Part shown: positions 13,953 to 26,800 of the stretch, in pieces
How the letters are laid out: every line of letters starts with the position of its first letter
Numbering within the stretch: position 1 is the stretch's first letter
Origin: Aphelenchoides besseyi
Lineage: Eukaryota; Nematoda; Chromadorea; Rhabditida; Aphelenchoididae
Direction of reading: 5' to 3'
Assembly (NCBI GenBank): GCA_024699855.1
Contig: JAMPIQ010000002.1
Coordinates: forward strand, 15,624,001-15,688,000
Length of the DNA: 64,000 nt
The notes under the pieces: model-generated
Database searches by the model: none
Seen by the model: the letters and a program-made list of their open reading frames with translations, nothing else
What the model was told of the DNA's origin: nothing
Program-made: the position numbers and the translations under genes

Positions 13953-16900
13953 TTTGACGGTCGTCTACGACATTTCATGCACGAGTTCAACTGGTTTGCT
14001 ATCTGCACATAATGTCACCAGTCGGTTCAAATTTCCGTTTTGTCTGGAGCGAACGCTTGTCATTTTTTCGTTGGAATGACCTCTTGGGTTGCGATCGAAA
14101 GTCAGGCAAACGATCGGAACAACCAACAGACGGCCTAACGATTAGACCGTGCCGAATGGTGACAAATGGATTTTGAACGCTTGTCCTTAGGAACGAGTTT
14201 AACAGCTGAATCGGTCAAACACTCTCGAGAGCTGCTTTTTTGTTTTGTTTTTGCCAAACGCTAATCGATCAAAGAACACGATTCTTTGTCGAAAAGATGC
14301 CGAGAACGTTGAAGCTAGTATATAATTAATGTATATAACTCGAATTTAGAAACTTTAAGGAATTAAGTTTGAGAGTTATTCTACGGTTACAGTCATTCTA
14401 TTGACATAAACCGCGTCGTCTGACGCTCAATGAGGTAGTGAAGACGACGTTAGTTAAAGTCGATTCATTTAACCTCTGTGACAACATCAAAGGACAATTC
14501 CCTTTTTGATGGATGTTGTATGGGGCCACTGACCTTATTGTTTCAATATTTGACCTTTGGATTTTACAATACGGTAACAATTACGGTTACATCGGTCGAG
14601 AGTAAAGTGGTCTTTAAACCCTGATCTCCACGCACGAGTTGTTTTTGTGTTCTTGGAAGGCGTAGAAAAAATTTTTCGTACGAACATCAGAGACAACAGT
14701 ATCTTCAAGAAAACTACCGTACAATCAACGATGCGTGGAAATCGCTTTCTAACAAATTTGTAAACAAAACATCAAAGATTTGAATTGAGCTTTTGTGTTC
14801 CCATTGACATGCGAGCTAATCGGCTTGAATGAACATAAGCAGACGTTTTTTGCACTTCCGTTACGTTTCCATTGTTCGATGAAGTGAACCGATTGATTTC
14901 TTGTTAAAATTCGGGCGGATTTCGCGTGCTCTTTTACATATCCGCCTTCGGAGGCTCGGAATCGCGTATCCGGTTTTGGGATCGCGATAGTGAGTTTTCG
15001 TCAAATTTCTCGAACAATCGCTGCTACGGCTGTCATCGGCACGCGATTCTATTGTCTTCATTAGCATGCAAATAATTGGTCAATCAACAACGAAGTTCCA
15101 CGCGACTTCGACCTCCCCAGCAATTAAACGGTCCGAAATTAGTCTGATGATTGCGAACAGAAGAGAGCAAGAAACGAACTCTGCGCGCTTCTCGACCCTT
15201 CCGTCTCGACTACAACCTTTTAACCATGCGATATTGTGTCGCCATAAAAGCATTTCAAAATGCAAGTCTACGGTAGGATCTGAAATAGAAGGTCGGCAAC
15301 ATTTCTTCCATGAAAACAAATTAATTTTCAACGCGCACACGAAATTGTGATTTCTGCGCTGAACATCAGCAGCCAAAATTTTTTTATTGCAATCCTGCGA
15401 AGTTAAAAGTCCGTCTTAAAACTCATGACATCTCAACCATCCACCCGGCAGTTGAGTTTGGTCATTACGTTGCTATGTGGTCATTAAAGATCTCTGATAA
15501 ATTCAAGTGTCATGCACTTTTTTGAACAATAACAATCGAAAGACGTTTCTATTCATTCACTTAAGCTTATCAACATGATCATGTGAAAACTCATGCCTTT
15601 GAATTCCAATCATCCAAACAAAGCTATTTATTAGCTTCTTGTTTATTCCAACTAATTTCTTCCTGTTTCGATCAAACACAAGGTTGGTCGAACGTCCAGA
15701 GTTTGACGATCTCAAAACAAGTCCCGATTACCGAATGAGAGCTTTCAAATAAGTGAAGTTAATTGGACGTAGGTGTTCGGTTTGTTTGGTTCATTAGAAG
15801 GAGAATTAAGCGACCAAACGGGTTTGTTCAAAAGTTTATGAGAATCGTTAGATTCCTTATTCTCTAATGATTTCCCTTACCTACAAATCTTAATTCAACT
15901 AATTAACTATTCCGACTCATTTTTCCGATTTTCGTACCTTGTTGTTAATCTTCGGTCCAGACGGATTTAATTCCACGGTGTGTTGTCGGAACCTTTTCGG
16001 AGATAATTGCCAAAGTTTCTTAATGGCCGCACTATTTGCCCTTTTTGCTCGATGTGTTACCGATCAAGATTGCTGGACTATTGATAAGCCCACAGATTCG
16101 TAGGAGCACATTAATTGTGCAAAATTGCCGTCTTAATTGTCTGCCTATACGAATAGCAATTAATGCGTGGGATCGGTGGGTGTCTGCGACATTAACCGAC
16201 TTGTAACTTTAGCTTCAAACATCTTCACAGTGTAAACGTGCGCTTTGAGAAGTTGTCTCTGCCACTCGCTGATCGCTAACTTCGAGTGTACTTTCGGCTG
16301 TCTAGCAAAGTACCAACACTTGCTCTATAATTATAAGCTCAATTGAATTTGAAAGATTCTATCATCACGTGATGACATTCGAAAACAAGAGAACTATCAT
16401 GACTGACATTTGCAAAGAATCTTCGAAACTTTTCTTGAATCCTATAACATTTTGCGATACTGTAGTAATTTTAAAGTATTCTTGAGTTTTCTTTATCTAC
16501 AATAAGCTTATGAAGGTGCTATAACTTATCTGTTCGACATTATTGTTCTTTATGGTTTTCACGTATTGTCGAAGACTACAAGTGCGAGCTAATGAGCTTA
16601 TGGTCACAAACTTTCGTCCGAACACTAAGTTTCATTTTTAATCGCTAATATCCAATTAGTTATACGAAACCAGGAACAAACGCTTTTGCATGAGTTCAAG
16701 CAATTAACATACTACTCGTGATCTGCCTGTTCAATTTGCACGGCATACTCATGGCTATGTCTGCAAAATTTCGACGAATTTATTGTCCATTTAACTGTGA
16801 ATTTCGTGGACATACGAAGATTAAGATCATGTTCGGCGTATTCGAATAGAAGTCTTTACGGTCGAAACCAATGTGTCAGACCACACACACCCCTTTTCGT

Positions 16901-19900
16901 TCGATACGATTGAACTCGTGTTGATGTCGTACGGAACTCACAACCGAACATAAGCACGAAATTGAAACACGAAAACAATATTCAAAATTTCGGTCTCTGA
17001 AATTTCTCTATACATTCTTTATATATAATTCACAGGTTGTCTTCAAAATCGGAGAGCGATAAGCGAAGTCAGAACTATGTTCGGAATCAAAGAGTTTTGC
17101 TAAGACCTCGTTGGCTGATTTTCAATTTTGAAAACTTTGTTCTTGTTACTTTTTGGTATTTTCGAGTTTCGCAGTCACAATCTCTCCGATTATGTACATC
17201 AACTCAAACATCATATCCTTCAAAACATTGCTCTTGACAAAATTGTCTATTTTAGGTTCCATCTCAAGACAAAGTGCAGAATACATTTCGTCGTGTTTTC
17301 GTGCAAATGTTTGAGCTAATTTCGATGTTTTGGTATTTTAACAAACGTACTTTGACTGTTGCATTGATCTCTTCGCGTCGCGATCTTTCATCTCAAAATG
17401 TTCGTTACGGTCATCTCTGAAACGACCGTATATGAACACTAGAAGCTCGCTTATCTCAATATTGCATCCTCAAATCATTTGCTTAACAAACTGTCGAATA
17501 AGCAAACTTACTTTAATTCCATAACTTGTTAGAGTAATGATCTTTGCTTATTGTTCTCTGTAGACACTGGTTTTTCTTTGGTCGAAGGCTTACGAACTTT
17601 ATTTGGAACGAATGACGTCTCAATCATTTCACCATGTAGACTTGAACATGTAAACTTTTGACACGTGTTTGTCTGGGCTGCATGAACTCTGTAAATTTTT
17701 AATAAGTTCACGACGTTTCTTTCAACTCTTTGATGTCACACTCAGACCAACATCAACTGTTTCAAGAGTTCCGAGCAGTTGCGCACGTTTATTAGACTTT
17801 AATCTCCAATTTCGTAATCTCACTGTCAACTGTTCAGTTGAATGAACACGTGAATTTCAAATTGGATTGGATATTGTAGTTCCCGGGGCTCGTCGTTGGT
17901 AATCCATGGCCAAAAATGGAATACAGACACGAACCGTCGCTTCAATCGTTGATTTTCAGACTATAAATTACGAAGTTTTTGTACATCTTACCGACTACAT
18001 GAAAACATAAAAACGAAATGTGCCGGTCGGTGTCGGTCGGCACGAGACATCTTCAAGGTACATTTGCTGGAGAGCTCAAATTTTCGGGATTGGGAAATAT
18101 AATTGAAGTTATGACGGTCGTCTGCTCTGATGGCAATTTTCGCACTACCGTCAAAACCGATCATAAAATGACCAACAAGCTAATGTCAGACTGCTAACTG
18201 CAGACAAAAAGTGGGTGATTGGATGGGCTGCCAATTTCTTCTTAGAATTAAAATTTGTAAGATACCCACCTATAAACGTAAACAAAGTTTTCGATCTGAA
18301 AATCAGTTTGATGCTGAAGAAGTGCTAATCATTGGAACTCATGTTTTCGTTGACACTATGACACCTACTGTCTATTTTCGTATAAAGTTTCGAAGCTTAA
18401 CAATGTCTGATCAAATGTCGTAACTAGGGTTAGAAAGCTCGTTGATAATTAATCGTCAGCATTCATAAATACATTACTGCAATATCCTAGCGTCAAAATC
18501 TTTTCAAAACATTACTCCATCAAATAAACTTGTAGGTGTTTAAGATCCGGGCACTCAAAAAAAGATAATGCATCTATTGAATATACTTTTAATTAAGCAA
18601 ATGGATCGTTAATGACTGCATTTAAATGGATTAATAGTCAAATACGTATGTGCGATAAGATCATTCGAATTGACGGATCGTCCTCTTCGTTTTGAATTTT
18701 AAGCGTCAACTAAAATCCAATGATCTAACGATCAGTTTTGCTGTTTTGTAAGAACAATCGTACAAGTTGAGATGATTCACGATGCAGTTTGTGCTTCGTA
18801 AACTTTACGTTTGGCTTCCACCAATGATTTTATCTGATGAAATGGTACGGTTTAACTCGAGCATCGACTATGCCTTCAATTTTTGCGTATTACAAAACGT
18901 TGTCGTTACTTTTTGCTAATTTCTCTTTGTACCAAAATGTATGTTGATATCGTTCTTTGCGCCAACTACAACTCCATTTCGCTCAAGCATTTGTTTTGAA
19001 ATCTTGGATTAAAGTTGAAAATCTTTGTGTTCAACGCTAAGGCCCATCATAACATACGGCTCAGACATTGATGCAGACCGCCAAAAACCTTCTTGTACTA
19101 AACAGGAAGAAGACGAGAGTTGGAATAGAAACCAACGTCTAATTTCGTTAATACATGAGTTTACAAACAAAAGTTCACAAACCCGAGAACTTTATTCCTA
19201 GAGACCATCAGGTTGTTGGAGAGCTTGAAAGAAGTTGTTTACATTGAACTTGTATTGTTGATTTAAACTTAACAATTCTATAAGCAACGCAACGACCGTA
19301 TGTTCAAAAACTTTTATTTAAGAGATCTTCGTTTTGAGTGTCAAGTAGGTTATCTTTGGAAATTGGATCTCATTGAAAGTTGCAGAGTCGCTTTCTAAGG
19401 ATCTAAAGAAGACAATTGCTGTCATGCATTGTTGCAGCAATATGCTCCTAAACATTAACGTTTATCGTTTGACCAAAATAGTTCTCGGAGAGTCTTTTCA
19501 ACGAATTTGTCAACCTCGTTGCTCTCATGTTCAGTTGACGTTTCGAAGACGAGTGGGGGATGAACTTGATGTTTAACACATCAACCGAGAAGAACATTGA
19601 ACTCCGGACGATTTATGAGTCCGGAAATCTTGGGTTACACCAACACACGTTCCACTTTCGGATACAAACTCATTTCGCGAGACGACGTTCACTGTCCCGC
19701 TGAACGTTGACTTCCGCCATTAAGCTGCCGACAGGAAATGTCTCAACAAACATGTATTGACGTGCAAACTACAAATTTCTAATATCAAACGACAATAATG
19801 ATCGAATTGCACGTGCTCCATATGTTTAAAGTCGACAACTCGTCTTACCACTCCAATTTCACAGCTTGACGTGACGGCTATTGATTGTAGACAATGACAC

Positions 19901-22900
19901 GTGTACACAAATTGAAATGCTGAATGATTTAAGATCGAATACAAAAACGGTTTGTATGCGCTGAAGGTTCCACTTTGCAGGCGAAGATACGACACTAATT
20001 TGAGCTTACAAATTTTTCGTCCTACAAACACGGTTCGAACAGACGGCTTCGAAGCGAACAAAACAGGAATAAATGACGTAAAAGTTCCATCGAAATCGTG
20101 GCTCCAAATCGACTACGATCTACTTCGGGGCTCGTAGTCTCAAATCGTAATGTCAGTCGCGTAAACACACTCTTTGTCTAATTAAAAACTCTTGCCAAAT
20201 CCATTCGTTCCAAACAATCGTCGCTTCGTTTTGTAGACTTGAAAGCGAAATATTCGCGAAGACATTTGCATTTGATTAATTTCCGAGGTACACGGATTCC
20301 GTAAAAAGCAGCTTTGACAAGCTGGTTGGTACAAGTTGAATGACGTTCTCACCACCGAGCCCGCGTTCTTCATAACCAAAACAACTGCATTCGAATCCGG
20401 CGATCTCGTTCGTGATAAAAAGACGACCCAGTTAGTCATCGCTGTTGGTTATACGGTTTCTTGAAATCCTACTATAAAATTACTGTAAGCCTTAAATCCA
20501 ATTTGAAAAACGGAACCTCAATTTTAGATGTTTTCGCTCTGTAGTCCGATTAGTCAGTTTAAATCAGTTAGTTTTGAAGTCGCGTTTAAGTCTCGTTGCG
20601 ATTTAAATCCCATAGGTCTCAGACCTTAAAAGATTCCATTAATTTAATGATTCCTCAAAATTTTTCGGTTTTTTGAACGAACCCCCGTGACACGAACCTT
20701 TCGGCAGTGTAGACAGAATACGTTGGTGAAATCCGATTAACGATTTTGAGTCATTAATGTTTTGCCGATCAACAAACACACCAAGAAAAACAGTGCACAA
20801 CAGATTATCGACTAAATCAGATGACCGACGTCGGCAGACATCTTAAAGATGGCTGTTCATTCGCGAACAATAACCTTACGGCTTCCCGAATGAAACCAAA
20901 ATCGACGGTCGATTAAACGAACGGTTTGTTTGAACAATGTCTTCACTATTGTGCGAATGGCTCTCAAAACGCCGGGGGGCCTTACAAATTGCGGGTGTTG
21001 GGCGGAAACCGTAAAACAAACCATGACGGGAATATTTCGAACAGTACTTTGCGTAGTGATTGACGAGAACTTTCTTTTTCGTTAATGAGGAAGTCTATCA
21101 AAGTTCAAACAACTTCAGTGGAAAATTGAATTCACTATCAAGCTTGTTGTTACATCCATCGACTAACTGAAGATTATTGAAACAACTACGATCAAATCGT
21201 CGGTTTCGAGACAATCGAAGGAATATCGTCTTATGCATACGTTCGAGGATTGTTAATCGTATGAAGCTTATCTCATTATGTGGATCTACGTGCTCTCCAA
21301 ATCCGTTGTTTCAGTTTGGAACGCAACATTGAGATTAAAAAAGCTCGATTAGTTCGTTGTCCAGTTCATCAAGGAGATTATTTGACGGTTGAAAGGATAG
21401 TTTGTTGAAATCTATAAAGCTCAAAAGATAACACCGGAAACGTCAGAAATCCGCATATTGTCGATTTCTAGAATCCAAACAGTTATCGTCGAACGATGTT
21501 CCGCGGAGTGACGTTGTGCTTTCGTATTCGTTCGTAAATCTCAAGTACCGTATGATGTAATCAAAATATGCTTGCTAATACCAACAACGCAACAAACTAC
21601 GGTATCGCGCCGAGTTTTGTTGTTGCGCCAATTTGCATGAAAATGTTACAGTAGATGTTGACGGATAATCGTTTTATGGTTTAAGACTATAAGCGTTGAC
21701 GTATCATGCAGTTTTGTAAAAATGGCCAATTCGTTAATACGTGATCCTTGGTGCGTAAATTTGTCGGAAGTTCACAAAAAACGGTTTCAAAAATCCGAAG
21801 GAAACATAAACCAAATTTGAATGTTCTGCCCAAGAATGAATCTCCGCTATTCGAATTTGTGTTTACTCGTTGATCTATGTATCTTGTACGAAAATTCGTG
21901 TTGCTTTTGAACTCAGTTTTTTGAAGGCGATGGTTGGACCATTAGCGGCGACGGCAAGCTAACAGGACGTTTTCGTTGGTCAAATTATAGTCGCGACACA
22001 TCCCCTCAATCATATATGAGTTGATTGGCTTACGATAAGTAGGTTGATTCTTCGAAACATTCAAGTCTGCCGGCCACTCAGACGATTAGATCAGAAATCA
22101 ACGTCGCTTTTGTGGGTTTGCAGTTTAACGCGCGAAAAGGCCAATTAAATCGATGGGCGGAGCTAATAAACGACATCGCTGCGGTTTCATTTTTTTCTTA
22201 TTCACCAAAGGCTCTGCGCTTCGCAGCAACGGTCGCTACTTTTATTGCGCCGAGTAGTTAACAACACTGAAATGAGGACGGAGCTTTGAAGAGCACACGG
22301 TCTAGACACCTTTTGCCTCCTCCTCCTTGTAAGGCCAACACTCAAACGATATGGAGCGATTGCTGCTTCAGCATTGTCGACTTTCAGTCCAAGACATTTA
22401 TTCGGCTCGATTCAGTCGGTATAATATTCACGACAAGTAATTGCATGCTATTACATTAGATTTGCTGACAATCTCAGCTATCCTTCATTCTTTATTTCTA
22501 ATCTTTACCAATCATTTCGATATCAAATCTTACAGAACCCCTTTTCAATTAGACTTATATCAGCAGATAATCAATGATTGATCTTTGTCAAGAACTTGCT
22601 TTTACTTCAAACGTTTCACCGTATTTCTCACGTATCTTCTTGAATGTCTTGTGTGCAAAACATCCCGTCGGATTCATTTCAAATTGAACTGTTTCCGGAC
22701 ATCAATAGCTCAGAAGAAGTACAATGGAAGAGTTGTAATTTTGCGGTTTTTGCTTCTTAACATCCACCTTCTGCCCTTCGTAAAAGAACGATCATGTCAA
22801 AGATTAATGAGCTTAAAAAAACGAATGTTGCCTAATTTCGGATGCCTACACCGGATAAAATGGTCTTGCACATTTAAACAGACGCCAATTTAATCGGACT

Positions 22901-23869
22901 ATGACGATCGAAATTTCTTTATGTTGTGATAAATCCACAAGCATTAAGAGATGTTTATTTTCTCGACTGTCACAACGCATCTCAGGCGCTGCAAGTCGAA
23001 CAGCAGCCATTTACGTACTCATAATTTGTTATCCGCTTTGTTTCTTCTTTCCGAGCTTCGTATCATTGGGTTCACTGTTTCATTGGATAATGACCGTTGT
23101 GGAGATTAGTTTATACGGAAAAGGAAACGTTTATTCGCGGTCTAAAGTCGGTTAAAGGTTCATAGTTTATTTGAGCCAGAAATTGATTAACATTTCATGG
23201 ATTCTATAGTCACTTTCATATTGGCATCTCTCGAGCCGTCAATTTTCTTTACCTTTCAATTCAAACTTCATTTGCAGAACTCGAACGTGTCGTGCAAACT
23301 CATTCAGACGAACACCGTTCGCTCTAATAAGCTAAATCGTTGCGGGGCGTGTCTTCGTGTTTCCGGAGGGGCGTATTTACACAAACGATGCAGTCGATGA
23401 AAGCACGTGTATTTGAAGCCTACGATAATATTTCTGTGCCTTCTATTTTAGTGTGCACTCGAAGGTCCATCCTCCTTTTGCTATTACACGCCCTTTCGTC
23501 TGCGTTTATCGCATCTCTACGTCTTGCTACCGTGTGCAGTGTTGTTGCTCCGCCCACTCCGCTCCGCCTTTTGTGGCATTTGCTCGCCGTTCGTCTTTTC
23601 TGGTCATTGCTATTGAAAGCGGTACGGTGTTCCAGCGGTTTCATAAAACTCTTGGTGGTAACTTAATCAAGAGAATTCATTGCATCACTACTTCCTATTT
23701 AAACCTTTAGTCTATTAACTTGTGTCTTCAAATACCACAACTCATTGATTACTGACGCCTCTTTATTAGCGTCGTATTTCGTCTGATCGATTCACTTCCT
23801 AGTACTATTCATTGTTCGATTGCATCGTCTATTTTAACCCGAACTCGTGGAGCTGTTACAAGAATTGGA
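13953..23869. other. Large gene-poor interval (9.9 kb)
   Basis: Upstream of the F-box gene on one side and of the secreted-protein gene on the other. Small open frames occur on both strands (for example 14861-15067 minus, 17128-17319 plus, 19720-20061 minus), none with splice partners or a family I recognise. No tRNA, long repeat or transposon was noticed. The last 500 bp before 23870 probably holds the promoter of the next gene. Confidence 0.45.
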
Positions 23870-26800
23870 ATGGCACCTAAGGCGCTGTTGATGTTCATTT
23901 TGTTGTGCTTCCTCTCACAATTCGTTCATTCCCTAAATTTTGCCGAACCGAACGAACTGGACGATCTGCCCACATGTACAGTGAAAGTTCGAACAGTAAG
24001 TTTCCATTCTTTGAAAACCGTAAACAAAAACTCAAATCTTAAATGTTACTTCTCGTAAGGGCAAATACAATAACGTTCGAATCGAATTAGAAGCGAACAG
24101 GTTTTCGGAAGTCATTCGTGCACAAAGATCGGCGCCTACAATAATTGTCAGCTAGAAAAACGAACTCAATGTCTAAATTAATGGCACGTTGAAGTGATTG
24201 CAAGTCTACAATTTCCAACGTGATAATTTCGAAAATTAGTCGATCTTCGATCTATAATTCGATTTTCTTGGGACTTATTTACAATAAGCTTGTTAAACGC
24301 TGGTTGTTTTAAAGTCTCGATTTTGTCAAGGAAATGATTCTGTGAGAGTAACCGGCTAAGAACATATCAGTCGTGAAGCGGTTGATAGAACTGTTGTGCG
24401 GGGTATCTATACCACTTATGATTCTATTTCCATTGTAACTATCTCGACTGCGTTTTGTTCGATTATTCCAACTTTCAGTTTGCGATCGAAGGAACAATTG
24501 ATGTAGACAAATCTACTCATTCATCTTTTTTTGCTTTACTACTGCAGCATAGACTCCATAAGATTATATGAGTAACTTCTGTAGATTTATGTGGCTTATA
24601 GGATTGCCGCTTGACGAAACATTTCCCCAATTCCTTTCACATGTTTTCGAGCTTAAATTTTGTATTCGTAGCTTCGCAGTGTCCCACTGACCAACGCAAC
24701 AATCGCATTAACCTTCTGCGCTGATTCACTGTTCGTAAGTGGAAACAAAAGTCAACAAGTTACAACGTTTTCGGTTGGAATTACTGTGGATTATAAATCT
24801 CATTAGTAAAAGTGGACCACAAACCACTTTGTGTAAGAGCTAAGCTCGGAAACTAATAAGGGACCGAAGGTTTTTTATTCGACTAAGGAGTTGACCTTTT
24901 CGATGCTCAGAACTACGAATCATTCGTACTACATTTGCCAAGTGCAAATCTACGAATAAACTTCAATATACTTTATAGATCAAACTAGAATCAATACTCA
25001 CGATATAAGAATCGGAAAGTTTGACTCATACTTCCGATTAACAACCTTCGATTTCACAACCGATTTGAGAAGTTTGTCATCACATTGACAAGGTCGTCTC
25101 ATTCATCCGCGAACTTTTTTCGTTGAGAAGCCATTGAAGAACGCTCATCCACAGCGACCTTATTAACAATCAGTCGAGAAAGCTCGTTTGATCAAGTTCT
25201 ATGATTCAGTAGAATTCATGAGCCTTGATTTCGACACTCAACTGTGAGGTTGTTTTCAGCAGAATCTTGCATTTTGTACAGTAACCCGAAACGATCCTGC
25301 AAACACACTTATTTTTGTCGGTTTCAGCGCTATCTCCATTTTACAAATATAAAAAACAATCCATGTTTTCGGAGTTGTCCCAGAACCAATCGCATACATT
25401 TATCGGCTGGAGCTTCAATTTGAAATAACTTTGTCCTTTGAGCTGAAAGGTTTTGAATTTACGCTCACATAGTGTGTCCGTGTACAAACGGACCGGAAGA
25501 CAAACCTTCAAATTGCTCGTCTCAGCTTGAAACAGCGATTCGATAGTACACCCGGTTCAGACGTTGGTTGCGTCAGTTTGTGCTTTGTACTCGAAAAATT
25601 TGTGCCAAAGGGATCCACACTGAGACCTCTTAGTTCAACTTCACACCGTTGTCTTTCACTAATCAACTAGCGTTTACAAAAAAACAGGAACAACCCTCGA
25701 ACTTTCAACTTAAACTGCACGTCATAAATTAAACGTTGAAACTTTTCGAGTGCTGTGTGAAATTTCAATGACGCAGTTGTCTGCCTCCGATCGACTTAGT
25801 AGGCGGAAGTGAGTCGGAGAAGTGGTCGAAAAGAAGCGGGACGAGAATACGTTTCTAAACTTGAAAGACCCGTGTATTGTTGACTGTTTCAACGAAAAGC
25901 ATGTGAAATCTTTCGCAACCGGCTAGACGATCGAAAATAAACGTTGTGCTTCCAAAGCTCACGTGTTGTTTCCGATTTGCGGGTATCCGATTCAACCGCC
26001 TCTCCCCCTTCGAATAGAATCCGGTGACGTGTCTCCACATCCAAACGAGTTGATGGTCGACGAAAATTTAACGGCCGTCTGCGTCTAAGTCGTAAAGTTC
26101 GCCAAAAATCTGCGTACTCTCGCCGTTTAATGTCCCAAACACGTCTGGATCAACAACTGTGACCTTCTGCAGGCAACGAAGGCCTTCCGAGCCTCAAGAG
26201 TTTTATTGCAGTTCAAAAACTTTAACGAAATCAATTTTTTGTCTCGACATTCACCGTAAACAAGTTGTTCGTGTCTGCGTGGGTTTCCAATTCAATTCCA
26301 CCGACTTGCAGACGTTTGCACACGAAACGAAGTGGAAAGTAACTTGCAGTGGAATGCGAACACCCGGTCAAATTCGATTTAACGTTTCTGTCTGCTTTCG
26401 CCACTAACACAGAAATCATCTGTCGAAAAGCGTTTTGTTACATCAATCGAAACTGACGTCAAGTGGCTTTGTTCCGAACGAAAGTTACGCGTTGAGAGTA
26501 AGTAGTGGAAGAAATTTTGCGGGGTCCCTGTCTTCATCATCGAAATGGGATGATTCCGACGCATCAACACCAATCACGAATTAGTTCTATTGATAATGTT
26601 CGTAGACGGATTTCGTGTTCGAAACTATGACTTTTGATGAACTTTTCCGGACGCATAATTTACCAACCTTTTATGCATGAGGGAGGAACACGGAAGTAAC
26701 AAACGCTATGAGAGCAAATTGAACAGACAATTGGGAACAATTATCTCTTTTTCAACATAAACATTATGTTTTATAAAGTCGTGGTATTTAAAGAAAAAAG

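Noticed and set aside
14861..15067. Minus-strand frame containing YRDPKTGYAI, reminiscent of small conserved Cys proteins
   Set aside because: The expected downstream Cys motif is absent, and all three frames are open over part of the segment.
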